Assembly: GCF_016900655.1 (NCBI RefSeq)
Contig: NZ_JACJKH010000012.1
Span: 1-64,000, forward strand
Reading direction: 5' to 3'
DNA length: 64,000 nucleotides
Origin: Drancourtella massiliensis
GTDB lineage: Bacteria; Bacillota; Clostridia; Lachnospirales; Lachnospiraceae
Shown: positions 28,162 to 37,664 of the stretch, in pieces
How the letters are laid out: every line of letters starts with the position of its first letter
Numbering within the stretch: position 1 is the first letter of the stretch
The notes under the pieces: model-generated
Databases searched by the model: none
Told to the model about the DNA's origin: nothing
Seen by the model: only the letters and a program-made list of their open reading frames with translations
Translations under genes and position numbers: made by a program

Positions 28162-29031
28162 ATGATGACCAATGAAGAATTATTCGCCTCCATCTATACA
28201 CACGATACGATCTATCTGCCGCCAAGCGAACAGGACTGCGCGGCCTTGGAGGTTGCCCTTGGATGCAGCCACGCGAAATGCCGGTTCTGCGACTTTGCAA
28301 AGGACCCGTTCCAGATTCATTCCATGGAACAGATCCGGCGGAACATGCAGATCCTGGGCCGTTTCCGCCCGGATGCGTACCGGCTCTTTCTGCTGGGAGA
28401 AAACGCCTTTGTTCTTGATTATCAGAAGCTTTGCCAGATTTTTGATATGACAGATCAGTATATGCCGAATATTCACGAATTTTCCATGTATTCCCGCATA
28501 GACGACATTGCACGGAAAACGGATGAAGAGCTTCGGATGCTCCATAAGATGGGACTTTCCACCCTCCACATCGGACTGGAAAGCGGAAGTGATTCCATCC
28601 TGCTTGAGCAGAATAAAGGAGTCACCTCCATGGATATGCTTGTACAGCTTCGAAGGCTGGAGGCTGTGGGAATCGAATATTATGTCACCATTATTCTTGG
28701 ACTTGGCGGGCGCCGTTTTTCCGTCCACCATGCCCTTGCCACCGCCCGGCTGCTAAACCAGCTGCACCCGGCGGATATCTGGTGTCTGAAGCTGAAACTC
28801 TGGCCGGACACCCCGCTTTATAAGGATGCAAAGAAAGGGCACTTCGACATGATGAACGATGCCGAGATGCTCTGGGAGGAACGGATCATGCTGGAAAATC
28901 TGACCGTCAAAGACTGCATGTTCCATGACACTACCGTCCTCAATACCTATACCATCCAGGGACGCCTTCCGGAAGAAAAAGCTTCTCTTCTGGATGCGAT
29001 CGATATGCTTCTGGCATCCTGTGGATTTTAA
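28162..29031 (+). CDS. Radical SAM protein of unknown substrate
   Basis: 289 residues from the ATG at 28162 after GAAAGGGG; a longer upstream start would overlap aroA. The cluster motif is CSHAKCRFC (a CxxxxCxxC variant near residues 32-40 rather than the standard CxxxCxxC). SAM-binding segments RLFLLGENAF, LSTLHIGLESGSD and YYVTIILGLGG follow, as in Elp3/HemN-like enzymes. The adjacent DUF5714 gene follows by 32 bp. The reaction is unknown. Being in an aromatic amino-acid operon may be chance. Confidence 0.88.
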   Translation: MMTNEELFASIYTHDTIYLPPSEQDCAALEVALGCSHAKCRFCDFAKDPFQIHSMEQIRRNMQILGRFRPDAYRLFLLGENAFVLDYQKLCQIFDMTDQYMPNIHEFSMYSRIDDIARKTDEELRMLHKMGLSTLHIGLESGSDSILLEQNKGVTSMDMLVQLRRLEAVGIEYYVTIILGLGGRRFSVHHALATARLLNQLHPADIWCLKLKLWPDTPLYKDAKKGHFDMMNDAEMLWEERIMLENLTVKDCMFHDTTVLNTYTIQGRLPEEKASLLDAIDMLLASCGF

Positions 29032-29063
29032 ATGTAAAAATGAAAACCAGGGAGAATAAACAT

Positions 29064-29768
29064 ATGAAACGGAATCCAAACGCCTGCTTAATCTGCGGCA
29101 AAGAATTGATTTATACAGAACACGCAAAAGAAATGGAATGTTCCATCTGTCATCAGACGTTTTTATCCAATGCCTGCTGTGAAGATGGACATTTTGTCTG
29201 CGATTCCTGTCACGAAGCAAAGGGACTTGAAGCCATCCGGGACTTCTGCCTTTCCACGGATCTGAAAGATCCGATTCAGATCGCACAGCAGATCATGCAG
29301 AATCCTTTTATCTATATGCATGGACCTGAACACCATATCCTCGTCGGCTCCGCCCTTCTGACCGCTTATAAAAACTGTGGAGGCAGTATCGATCTTGAGG
29401 AAGCGCTCTCTTTAATGGAAGAACGTGGCAAACAGGTGCCTGGCGGTGTCTGCGGCTTCTGGGGATGCTGCGGTGCCGGAGTCAGCACTGGAATATACTG
29501 CTCCATCCTCTCAAAGGCAACTCCTCTTGCCGGTACTTCCTGGGGACTTTCCAATCAAATGACCTCCAGGTCTCTGGAAAACATTGGAACTCACGGCGGT
29601 CCAAGATGCTGCAAACGGGATTCATTCCTTGCTATTTTAAGTGCAGTAGAATTTACAAAAGAGCATTTTCAGGTGGAACTCCCGGTTTCCTGCAGCATCC
29701 GCTGTTCTTTCCATGAAGAAAACGGACAGTGTCTGAAAACCCTCTGCCCGTTCTATCCACTTTCCTGA
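29064..29768 (+). CDS. DUF5714 cysteine-rich protein
   Basis: 234 residues from the ATG at 29064 (AGGGAG, suitable spacing; an ATG at 29040 has none). The N-terminal zinc ribbon has CLICGKEL, CSICHQTF, CC and CDSCH. The core has PFIYMHGPEHHILVGSAL, then the hallmark GGVCGFWGCCGAGVSTGIY and THGGPRCCKRD. The C-terminus has another C...C...C cluster. I know the family as DUF5714, seen beside radical SAM genes. More than twenty cysteines suggest metal or cluster binding. Function unknown. Confidence 0.82.
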   Translation: MKRNPNACLICGKELIYTEHAKEMECSICHQTFLSNACCEDGHFVCDSCHEAKGLEAIRDFCLSTDLKDPIQIAQQIMQNPFIYMHGPEHHILVGSALLTAYKNCGGSIDLEEALSLMEERGKQVPGGVCGFWGCCGAGVSTGIYCSILSKATPLAGTSWGLSNQMTSRSLENIGTHGGPRCCKRDSFLAILSAVEFTKEHFQVELPVSCSIRCSFHEENGQCLKTLCPFYPLS

Positions 29769-29775
29769 TATGTAA

Positions 29776-31215
29776 TCAAAACTTTTTCCATGCTCCCGGA
29801 TGGAATAATAAAAGAAGCGGAAACAGTTCCAGCCTTCCGGCGAGCATGTCAAAGATCATAACGAGTGTCGTTCCATTGCTGAACGCACTGAAATTTCCTG
29901 TCGGCCCGACCATTTCAAGTCCAGGGCCGACATTATTTAATGTCGTTGCTACTGCTGTAAAATTTGTTACCAGATCGAAATCATCAATTCCAACCAGCAG
30001 TACCGAAAACGCAAAAATCAGAATATAAATAATCATATAGACATTTGCAGCCCTGAGTACTTCGTGTGAAATCAGCCGTCCGTCCATCTGAAGTTTCTTG
30101 ACTCCGGTAGGATGTACAAGCTGGTTCAGTTCTTTTCTGATGGTCTTTCCGAGAATCAGAATACGGGATACCTTGATTCCTCCTCCGGTACTTCCCGCAC
30201 ATGCCCCTACAAACATCAGCATGACCAGAATGGTCCGGGGCACCTGTGCCCAGAGGTTAAAGTCTGTCGTTGCATACCCGGTCGTTGTAATAATAGATCC
30301 CACCTGAAAAGCAGAATGCCGGAAAGCCTCTTCTGCGGTCGGATAGGAAGACCGGATATACAAAAAGATCACAAGCACGGCCGCCGCAATGATCCCAAAA
30401 TACCATCTGACTTCCTCGCTTTTTAATGCTTCTATCGGTTTTTTCAGAAGCAGAAGGAAATAAAAATTAAAATTAACACCGAACAAAATCATGAAAGTTG
30501 TCACTACATACTGCAGATACGGCGAATATCCGGCAAGACTGTCGTTCTTAATTCCAAAGCCGCCGGTCCCGGCCGTTCCAAATGTGATGGTAAGTGCGTC
30601 AAACAAAGGCATCTTCCCGATCAGAAGAAGTATGATCTGAATGATTGTCATGACAATATAGATCTGATACAGAACTTTTGCCGTACTCTTGATTTTGGAA
30701 GTCATTTTTGTGACGGACGGTCCCGGACTTTCCGCCCGCATCAGATTGATATTTTTTCCTCCGCTCAGCGGCAGAATCGCCATAATGAAAACGAGTACTC
30801 CCATTCCGCCGATCCAGTGGGTAAAACTTCTCCAAAAGAGAATACAGCGCGGCACTACCTCCACATTCGTCAGAACGCTGGATCCGGTGGTTGTAAATCC
30901 GGATACTGCCTCAAACAACGCTTCCACCGGATTTGGAATCACTCCGCTTATCACAAATGGTACCGCCCCCACGATGCTCAGTACAATCCATCCAAGGGCA
31001 ACGCTGGCAAATCCTTCCCTGGAATGGAAGTCTTTGTTTTTGGGTTTCCGAACCGTCAGCGGTATTCCGATTACCAGTGCAGCTGCCATTGTAATCAAAA
31101 AAGAAATTCCGCATTTTTCCTGATAAATCACCGCCACAAGACAGGAAGGAAGCATAAACGCTGCCTCAAAATTCAGTATCCACCCTACGATATACATTAC
31201 CATAGAATAATTCAT
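29776..31215 (-). CDS. trkH: TrkH/KtrB-type potassium uptake channel subunit
   Basis: 479-residue membrane protein with about ten hydrophobic segments. The four pore loops are visible: SGFTTTGSS, FGTAGTGGFG, ITTTGYAT and ATTLNNVGPG, each with the selectivity-filter glycine. The end LAGRLELFPLLLLF is typical. It forms the K+ pathway and pairs with TrkA encoded immediately upstream, 33 bp away on the same strand. AAAGGAG precedes the ATG. Confidence 0.95.
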   Translation of the reverse strand: MNYSMVMYIVGWILNFEAAFMLPSCLVAVIYQEKCGISFLITMAAALVIGIPLTVRKPKNKDFHSREGFASVALGWIVLSIVGAVPFVISGVIPNPVEALFEAVSGFTTTGSSVLTNVEVVPRCILFWRSFTHWIGGMGVLVFIMAILPLSGGKNINLMRAESPGPSVTKMTSKIKSTAKVLYQIYIVMTIIQIILLLIGKMPLFDALTITFGTAGTGGFGIKNDSLAGYSPYLQYVVTTFMILFGVNFNFYFLLLLKKPIEALKSEEVRWYFGIIAAAVLVIFLYIRSSYPTAEEAFRHSAFQVGSIITTTGYATTDFNLWAQVPRTILVMLMFVGACAGSTGGGIKVSRILILGKTIRKELNQLVHPTGVKKLQMDGRLISHEVLRAANVYMIIYILIFAFSVLLVGIDDFDLVTNFTAVATTLNNVGPGLEMVGPTGNFSAFSNGTTLVMIFDMLAGRLELFPLLLLFHPGAWKKF

Positions 31216-31248
31216 AGTCTTTACTCCTTTTCCCCGTCTGGTCTCTCA

Positions 31249-32607
31249 TTAATATTTCAGAATATCCGTAATGTCGTGAAGACCCTTGTGAGTTGTCACG
31301 ATAATCACGGAATCCCCTACTTTCAGCATGTCCTGTCCACGGGCCATCTTCAGTTTTCCATATCTGCTGATATAACATACAAGCAGATGATCCTTTAACG
31401 GAAGATCCATAAGCCTCTGGTTTGTGACACTGGAATCTTCCCGGATGACAAACTCCAGCGCTTCCGCCTGTCCGTCCAGGATTTTGTAAAGAGTCTCCAC
31501 ATTGCTTCCAAGGGAATTCTGCATCGCTCTTGTATAGCGGACAATGTGATCCGCCGCAAGGTTTTTCGGATAGATAACGCTGTCAATATCCAGTTCATCC
31601 ACTACTTCCTCGAAGTGAATCCGGTTGACCTTGGCAATCAGTTTTGCGTTCGAGTATTTTCGTGCAAGCAGTGCAAGCATCAGGTTTTCCTCATCCATAT
31701 TGGTCAGCGCCACAAAGGAATCCGTATGCATCAGACCCTCTTCCAGGAGAAATTCCTTGTCAGTTCCGTCTCCCTGAAGAATCGTAGCTTCCGGCAGCTG
31801 TTCACTGAGCATCTCACACCGCTCTTTATTCTGTTCTATAATTCTGACATCCACCCTCATTTCGAGAAGCTGCTTTGCAAGATAGTATGCTATCGTGCCC
31901 CCGCCTACAATCAGTGTACTTTTTGCCTGATGGGTCGGAATCCCCATTTTGCGGAAGAACTTTGCCGTCTCCTTCGGCACTGCCATCATGGATACCAGAT
32001 CGTTGTTCTTCAGAACAAAATCTCCGTTCGGGATCACAACCTGTCCCTGTCTCTCCACGCCGCAGATCATAATATCACACTTCATTTTGGAAATAATATC
32101 CGCGACCTGAAGTCCATCCATATGGAGTTCCGGATTCATCCGGAATTTGATCATTTCCACCCTTCCTCTTGCAAATGTATCAACCTTCTTGGCGTACGGA
32201 AGACGAAGTAGCTGGGAAATCTCCTGAGCGGCCGTCAGCTCCGGATTGATAACAACCGACAGGCCCATCTGGCGCTTGATAAAGTTTACTTCCTTGCTGT
32301 AAATCGGATTTCTTACTCTTGCGATTGTCTGGCACTTTCCCGTCTTCTTCGCGATCAGGCAGCAAAGAAGATTCAATTCGTCTGAACCGGTAACCGCGAT
32401 CAGAAGTTCCGCATCCATGACACCGGCATCCACCTGTACCTGATGGCTGGCACCGTTTCCCACAATCCCCATCGCATCAAACTCTTCTTCCGCCTCTTCC
32501 ACTTTCTTTTGATTCAGGTCAATAATCGTAATATTATGATTTTCAGAGCTAAGCTGGTCTGCAATTGTTGTTCCTACTTTTCCAGCTCCTACAATAATGA
32601 TATTCAT
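31249..32607 (-). CDS. trkA: TrkA potassium uptake regulatory subunit
   Basis: 452 residues in two repeats, each with an NAD-binding RCK domain (GAGKVGTTIADQL at 7-19; GGGTIAYYLAKQL near 232) and a TrkA-C domain. It sits on the cytosolic face of TrkH and gates it by nucleotide binding. First gene of the trkAH pair. GGAGG precedes the ATG. Confidence 0.95.
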   Translation of the reverse strand: MNIIIVGAGKVGTTIADQLSSENHNITIIDLNQKKVEEAEEEFDAMGIVGNGASHQVQVDAGVMDAELLIAVTGSDELNLLCCLIAKKTGKCQTIARVRNPIYSKEVNFIKRQMGLSVVINPELTAAQEISQLLRLPYAKKVDTFARGRVEMIKFRMNPELHMDGLQVADIISKMKCDIMICGVERQGQVVIPNGDFVLKNNDLVSMMAVPKETAKFFRKMGIPTHQAKSTLIVGGGTIAYYLAKQLLEMRVDVRIIEQNKERCEMLSEQLPEATILQGDGTDKEFLLEEGLMHTDSFVALTNMDEENLMLALLARKYSNAKLIAKVNRIHFEEVVDELDIDSVIYPKNLAADHIVRYTRAMQNSLGSNVETLYKILDGQAEALEFVIREDSSVTNQRLMDLPLKDHLLVCYISRYGKLKMARGQDMLKVGDSVIIVTTHKGLHDITDILKY

Positions 32608-32741
32608 GATTCCTCCTGCGTAAACAAAAAAATTTTATATAATTTTTATGAAATCTTAATCATTATACTCCTTTTCCGCAGAAAAGCAATATCTTTCTCC
32701 AAGATTTTACATTGACCCGGACCGTACTTTTCTTTTCATGC

Positions 32742-32766
32742 AAAAAGACGCCTTCCGGCGTCTTTC
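32742..32766 (-). terminator. Terminator after kbl
   Basis: AAAAAGACGCC pairs with GGCGTCTTT around a short loop, followed on the minus strand by TTTTT. Confidence 0.85.
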
Positions 32767-32792
32767 TGCTATCATGGCTACACAATATAATG

Positions 32793-33995
32793 TTATTTGT
32801 TCAGTCCCATTTCTTCACGCACTTCGATGAAGCATTTTACGATGAAATCGATATCTTCTTTTGTATGGCTTGCACATACCTGTGTACGGATTCTTGCTTT
32901 TCCCTTCGGTACTACCGGATAGGAGAATGCTACGACATAAACACCTTTTTCCATCATTCTCTTAGCGAATTCAGCAGCTGTCTTCTCATCGTAGATCATA
33001 ACCGGCACACATGGATGTGTTCCCGGAATAACGTCAAATCCATTTTCATCCAGTTTCTGGCGGTAGTAAGTAGTAACTTCCTCCAGATGGTCACGGAGTT
33101 CTGTGCTTTCGCTTAACATATCAAACAGTTCCATACTTGCTCCGACAATTGCCGGTGCAAGAGAGTTGGAGAACAGATACGGACGGCTCTGCTGACGAAG
33201 CAGGTCAATAATTTCCTGACGTCCGGATGTGTATCCGCCTGATGCTCCGCCCAGGGCTTTTCCAAGTGTTCCCGTGATAATATCTACACGGCCTTCTACT
33301 CCACAGTATTCTGCTGTACCACGGCCTTTTTTGCCTACAAATCCAACTGCGTGGCTGTCATCTACCATAACAAGTGCATTGTATTTGTCAGCAAGATCAC
33401 AGATACCTTTCAGGTTTGCGATGATACCGTCCATGGAGAATACACCGTCTGTAGCGATCAGTTTGATTCTTGCTCCGGCTTCATCTGCCTCTTTTAATTT
33501 TGCTTCCAGATCTTCCATATCATTGTTTTTGTAACGATATCTCTTTGCTTTACAGAGACGTACTCCATCGATAATGGAAGCATGGTTCAGTTCATCACTG
33601 ATGACTGCGTCTTCTGCTTTCAGAATTGTCTCAAACAGACCGCCGTTTGCGTCAAAGCAGGAGGAGTAAAGGATAGTATCGTCTGTTCCAAGGAAATCAG
33701 AGATCTTTTTCTCCAGCTGTTTATGAATGTCCTGTGTTCCGCAGATGAAACGTACTGAAGCAACACCGAATCCTCTTTCATCATAAGTACGCTTTGCAGC
33801 GTCGATCAGTCTCTGGTTGTTACCAAGTCCCAGATAGTTGTTTGCACACATGTTGAGGTACTCTTTTCCATCTTCCAGAACTACTTTTGCTCCCTGAGGA
33901 GAGCAGATCGGAGCTTCCCCTTTGAAAAGGCCTGCTTCTTTGATTTCATCTACTGTTTTTGTATAAATGCTTAAAATATCATTTTTACGTGCCAT
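32793..33995 (-). CDS. kbl: Glycine C-acetyltransferase (2-amino-3-ketobutyrate CoA ligase)
   Basis: 400 residues, PLP-dependent alpha-oxoamine synthase. It cleaves 2-amino-3-oxobutyrate with CoA to glycine and acetyl-CoA. The PLP lysine is in GTLGKALGG, the aspartate segment is [11 protein letters not shown], and NNYLGL and SSCFDANGG are family motifs. It lies 37 bp downstream of tdh, whose product it consumes, so the two form a threonine-degradation operon ending at the terminator. Confidence 0.95.
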   Translation of the reverse strand: MARKNDILSIYTKTVDEIKEAGLFKGEAPICSPQGAKVVLEDGKEYLNMCANNYLGLGNNQRLIDAAKRTYDERGFGVASVRFICGTQDIHKQLEKKISDFLGTDDTILYSSCFDANGGLFETILKAEDAVISDELNHASIIDGVRLCKAKRYRYKNNDMEDLEAKLKEADEAGARIKLIATDGVFSMDGIIANLKGICDLADKYNALVMVDDSHAVGFVGKKGRGTAEYCGVEGRVDIITGTLGKALGGASGGYTSGRQEIIDLLRQQSRPYLFSNSLAPAIVGASMELFDMLSESTELRDHLEEVTTYYRQKLDENGFDVIPGTHPCVPVMIYDEKTAAEFAKRMMEKGVYVVAFSYPVVPKGKARIRTQVCASHTKEDIDFIVKCFIEVREEMGLNK

Positions 33996-34032
33996 TTGAA
34001 TCTATCTTCCTTTCTTATCTTCGATCGCTTGC

Positions 34033-35085
34033 CTAGTCATTGATATGAGACCAGTCAAGTACTACTTTTCCTGAATTTCCGGAGATCATTGCCTCGAATC
34101 CTTTTTCGTAATCTTTGATGTCGAAGCGGTGTGTAATGATCGGGGAAATATCAAGTCCTGCCTGAAGCATTGTGGACATCTTGTACCAGGTATCCCATAC
34201 TTTTCTTCCATAGATACCGCGGATATTCAGACCGTTGAAGATTACTGTCTCCAGATCGACTTTCGTTTCTGTTCCCTGAAGTCCGAGAAGCGCGATCTTT
34301 CCGCCGTGTTTCATATTGTGAATCATATCAGAAAGTCCTGCCGGGCTTCCGGACATTTCAAGACCTACGTCAAACCCCTCTGTCATACCAATTTCTTTCA
34401 TGACGTCTGTCAGTTTTTCTTCTTTTAAGTTTACTGTTCTTGTTGCCCCAAGTTTTGTTGCAAGATCCAGGCGATACTGGTTCAGGTCTGTAACAACAAC
34501 GTGTCTTGCTCCTGCAAATTTTGCGATTGCCGCTGCCATAATTCCGATCGGTCCTGCGCCTGTAATCAGAACATCCTCTCCCAGCATATCATAGGAAAGA
34601 GCTGTATGTGTAGCGTTTCCGAACGGATCAAAAATCGCATACATCTCTTCCGGGATATTCGGATTGCACGGCCATACATTGGAAGCCGGAATTACAAGAT
34701 ATTCTGCAAATGCACCATTTCTGTTGACGCCAACACCTTTTGCATCTTTGCAGTTTTCCTTGTGTCCTTCCAGGCAGTTCCGGCATTTGCCGCATGTGAT
34801 ATGTCCTTCACCGGATACGAGATCTCCGATCTTGAATCCCTGTACTCCAGGACCTACTTCTACGACTTCTCCGACATACTCATGACCTGCTGTCAGTCCG
34901 ATCGGAATCGTATGCTGTGCCCATTCATTCCACTGATAAATATGTACGTCTGTACCGCAGATAGCCGTTTTGTGGATTTTGATCTTTACATCATTTGGTC
35001 CTACTTCCGGAATCGGTACTCTTTTCATCCATAAACCTGCTTCCGGTTTCTCTTTTACCAATGCCCACATCATGTTATCGCTCAT
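34033..35085 (-). CDS. tdh: L-threonine 3-dehydrogenase
   Basis: 350 residues from the ATG at 35085 (GGAGG upstream; the frame's first Met at 35112 is not supported). Zinc-dependent medium-chain dehydrogenase that oxidises threonine to 2-amino-3-oxobutyrate. The catalytic-zinc motif is [10 protein letters not shown] and [12 protein letters not shown] follows. A four-cysteine structural zinc lobe ([15 protein letters not shown]) and the Rossmann segment [13 protein letters not shown] follow. First gene of the tdh-kbl operon. Confidence 0.95.
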   Translation of the reverse strand: MSDNMMWALVKEKPEAGLWMKRVPIPEVGPNDVKIKIHKTAICGTDVHIYQWNEWAQHTIPIGLTAGHEYVGEVVEVGPGVQGFKIGDLVSGEGHITCGKCRNCLEGHKENCKDAKGVGVNRNGAFAEYLVIPASNVWPCNPNIPEEMYAIFDPFGNATHTALSYDMLGEDVLITGAGPIGIMAAAIAKFAGARHVVVTDLNQYRLDLATKLGATRTVNLKEEKLTDVMKEIGMTEGFDVGLEMSGSPAGLSDMIHNMKHGGKIALLGLQGTETKVDLETVIFNGLNIRGIYGRKVWDTWYKMSTMLQAGLDISPIITHRFDIKDYEKGFEAMISGNSGKVVLDWSHIND

Positions 35086-35326
35086 TTTTGAATTCCTCCG
35101 TTCTTTTGACAAACTGCCTAATTTCTATCTTAATAATACTCCCTCCTTTGTAAAATTTCAAGCATTTTTTCCGTCTCTGACAAACATTTTAATCTCTCTT
35201 GTCTTTTTCTCGCATACAAAGACAGTTGTCTTTCTACAAAAGGCAAGTTGATTTTTTTCCGGATTTTCTCTTTTCTTTTTATAGATCTTTTGATATAATA
35301 TATAAGCTGATTCTATCAGCGACTAT

Positions 35327-35413
35327 GGAGATGTACTCAAGTGGTCGTAAGAGGTCGCACTCGAAATGCGATAGGTCCGCAAGGGCGCGTGGGTTCGACT
35401 CCCACCATCTCCG
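35327..35413 (+). tRNA. tRNA-Ser (anticodon CGA)
   Basis: Acceptor stem GGAGATG pairs with CATCTCC (discriminator G). The anticodon arm is CGCA-CTCGAAA-TGCG with anticodon CGA, reading UCG. The long variable arm (GGTCCGCAAGGGC region) is typical of serine tRNAs, and the T arm contains GGTTCGACTCC. CCA is not encoded. Confidence 0.95.
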
Positions 35414-35418
35414 CTTTC

Positions 35419-35462
35419 AAAAAGCTCTCCGGCAGTTACAGTCCTGCCCGGGAGCTTTTTTC
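35419..35462 (+). terminator. Terminator after tRNA-Ser
   Basis: AAGCTC...CGGCAG pairs with CTGCC...GGAGCTT, followed by TTTTTT. Confidence 0.85.
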
Positions 35463-35478
35463 AGTTCAACGCATTAAC

Positions 35479-35515
35479 TTGACGTTCCGTGCTTTCAGAT
35501 TGTACTATATAGTAC
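35479..35515 (+). promoter_or_regulatory. Promoter with overlapping palindrome before yitT
   Basis: TTGACG at 35479-35484 and TACTAT at 35503-35508, 18 bases apart, make a good sigma-A promoter. The 14-bp perfect palindrome GTACTATATAGTAC (35502-35515) covers the -10, as a repressor operator would. A half copy, GGTACTATAT, recurs just before the start codon. Confidence 0.6.
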
Positions 35516-35552
35516 AGATCGAAACTAATCAAATCCCTGGAGGTACTATATT

Positions 35553-36395
35553 ATGAAGAAAAAACTCTTGTCTTATCTCCTGATCGTAGTAGGAGGCACC
35601 ATGACGGCTGCCGCATTTGGTCTCTTCGTACTGCCTCAGAATTTTGTGGCAGGAGGTGTGACAGGTCTGTCTGTTATTCTGCAGAACCTGCTTCCGCTCC
35701 CTCTGTCTGCGATTGTACTTTGTATCAATATCCTTTTGTTTCTTGTCGGATGGCTGTTTGCCGGGAAGGAATTCATTTTTAAAACATTGATTATGACTTT
35801 CCTGTTTCCGGTCCTTCTGGATGTCTTCTCCCAGATCGACCTGTTTCTTCCGTTATCTCAGGATCCTTTTCTGAGCAGCCTTCTTGCCGGATGTCTTCTT
35901 GGAATCGGAAGCGGCATTATCCTGCGGGCAAATGGTTCCAGCGGCGGATTTGACATTCTCGGTGTTGTTCTCAATAAGAAGTTTCGCATTCCTGTCTCTG
36001 TTGTCATGTATGTGTGCGACTGCACCGTGATTCTTCTGCAGGCAGTCTCAAAGCCACTTCTTCAGACAGTTTACGGAATTATTGTCATACTTGTTACCAG
36101 TATCATGGTTAATAAGGTCATCACCTACGGCCGTTCAGAAGTCCAGCTTCTGATTTTTTCTTCCGAGCATGAAAAGATCCGTCAGGAACTTCTGCATACC
36201 TTTGATCTTGGTCTGACTTTCCTTCAGGCAGAGGGCGGATATCATCTGGATCCATCCAAGGTGATCCTTACCATTCTGCCGTACCGGAAGATCAACGATG
36301 TAAAAAAGATGATTTATACGATTGATCCTACTGCTTTTACTGTCATCGACAACGTCAACTACGTTGGAGGCCGTGGTTTTACTATATCCAGATAG
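35553..36395 (+). CDS. YitT family membrane protein (DUF161/DUF2179)
   Basis: 280 residues: five or six membrane segments in the first 190, containing NFVAGGVTGLS and ANGSSGGFDILG. A cytoplasmic DUF2179 domain follows (about 195-280: LTFLQAEGGYH...TAFTVIDNVNYVGGRGF). Function unproven in this family. TGGAGG precedes the ATG. It is monocistronic, ends with TAG, and may be repressed through the palindrome at its promoter. Confidence 0.88.
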   Translation: MKKKLLSYLLIVVGGTMTAAAFGLFVLPQNFVAGGVTGLSVILQNLLPLPLSAIVLCINILLFLVGWLFAGKEFIFKTLIMTFLFPVLLDVFSQIDLFLPLSQDPFLSSLLAGCLLGIGSGIILRANGSSGGFDILGVVLNKKFRIPVSVVMYVCDCTVILLQAVSKPLLQTVYGIIVILVTSIMVNKVITYGRSEVQLLIFSSEHEKIRQELLHTFDLGLTFLQAEGGYHLDPSKVILTILPYRKINDVKKMIYTIDPTAFTVIDNVNYVGGRGFTISR

Positions 36396-36553
36396 TATTT
36401 CCGGATCGTAAAGACTTTTTTAATAGTTTCTTTCGTTTTTTAAGAATCCTTTTATCCGGCGTACACATTCCTTTCATATTTTTCCGGTATAGTATGTATT
36501 GTAATAGTTATTTAACTATGAAACCAAACATAAACCTTCCAACCCTCAAAAGA

Positions 36554-36603
36554 AAAAACTGGAAGCAGAATCCAAAGCCCATAGATTTCTGCTTCCAGTT
36601 TTC
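36554..36603. terminator. Bidirectional terminator
   Basis: AAAACTGGAAGCAGAA pairs with TTCTGCTTCCAGTTTT, with A- and T-runs on the flanks. It serves yitT and, on the minus strand, queA. Confidence 0.9.
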
Positions 36604-36620
36604 TTTTTTTATACTGTCTG

Positions 36621-37649
36621 TTACCGGATCAGCATGGCATCCCCAAAGCTGAAGAAACGGTAGCGTTCTTTTACTGCTTCCTCATATGCATGAAGCACAT
36701 GCTCCCTTCCTGCCAGTGCGCTGACCAGCATAATCAGAGTCGATTCCGGGAGATGGAAATTCGTCAGAAGGCAGTCCAGTACTTTAAACCGATATCCCGG
36801 ATAGATGAAAATCTCTGTCCATCCGCTGCATTCTGACAGTGTTCCGTCAGGTTTTGCCGCCGACTCCACCGTGCGGCAGCTTGTCGTTCCGACACAGATC
36901 ACCCGGTGTCCTTCCCGTTTTGCACGATTGATCTTTTCTGCTTCAGAAGCCTCAATCCGGTAAAACTCCGAGTGCATATGGTGTTCCTGAATATTCTCCA
37001 CTTTCACCGGGCGGAAGGTGCCAAGCCCGACATGAAGTGTCACATGAGCGATCTCGACACCGCTTTCTTTGATTTCTTCCAGAAGCTCCGGCGTGAAATG
37101 CAGGCCTGCCGTCGGAGCTGCCGCGGATCCGCTGTGTTTTGCATACACGGTCTGATAGCGGTTTTTATCCTCCAGCTGATGGGTGATATACGGCGGGAGC
37201 GGCATCTGTCCAAGCTGATCCAGAATCTCCTCAAAGATTCCTTCGTAGGAAAACTGAATCAGGCGGTTTCCTTCATCCACCACGTCCAGCACTTCTCCGA
37301 TGAGAAGCCCTTCGCCAAAGCTGATTTTCGTCCCGGGCTTTGCCTTTTTTCCGGGTTTTACAAGGGTTTCCCAGATGTCATTTTCTTTTCTCTTTAAAAG
37401 CAGAATCTCGATCTTTGCATTTGTTCCCACTTTGGACCCGATCAGCCGGGCCGGAATGACTTTGGTATCATTGATCACCAGACAGTCTCCCGGCTCCAGA
37501 TACTCTTTGATGTCCCGGAAGGTTCTGTGCTCAATCTCACCGGACTCCTTGTCAAGGACAAGGAGTCTCGAGCCGGAGCGGTCCTCCAGCGGGTCCTGCG
37601 CGATCAGTTCCTGCGGCAGTTCAAAATAAAAGTCTTCTTTTTTCATCAT
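36621..37649 (-). CDS. queA: S-adenosylmethionine:tRNA ribosyltransferase-isomerase
   Basis: 342 residues. It makes epoxyqueuosine in tRNA by transferring the ribose of SAM to 7-aminomethyl-deazaguanine. Motifs: [49 protein letters not shown] and [19 protein letters not shown]. It is 15 bp downstream of pheT and may belong to the pheST transcript. The short QueG-like protein at 5561 is not near it. Confidence 0.96.
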   Translation of the reverse strand: MMKKEDFYFELPQELIAQDPLEDRSGSRLLVLDKESGEIEHRTFRDIKEYLEPGDCLVINDTKVIPARLIGSKVGTNAKIEILLLKRKENDIWETLVKPGKKAKPGTKISFGEGLLIGEVLDVVDEGNRLIQFSYEGIFEEILDQLGQMPLPPYITHQLEDKNRYQTVYAKHSGSAAAPTAGLHFTPELLEEIKESGVEIAHVTLHVGLGTFRPVKVENIQEHHMHSEFYRIEASEAEKINRAKREGHRVICVGTTSCRTVESAAKPDGTLSECSGWTEIFIYPGYRFKVLDCLLTNFHLPESTLIMLVSALAGREHVLHAYEEAVKERYRFFSFGDAMLIR

Positions 37650-37664
37650 GATGACGATTCCTCT

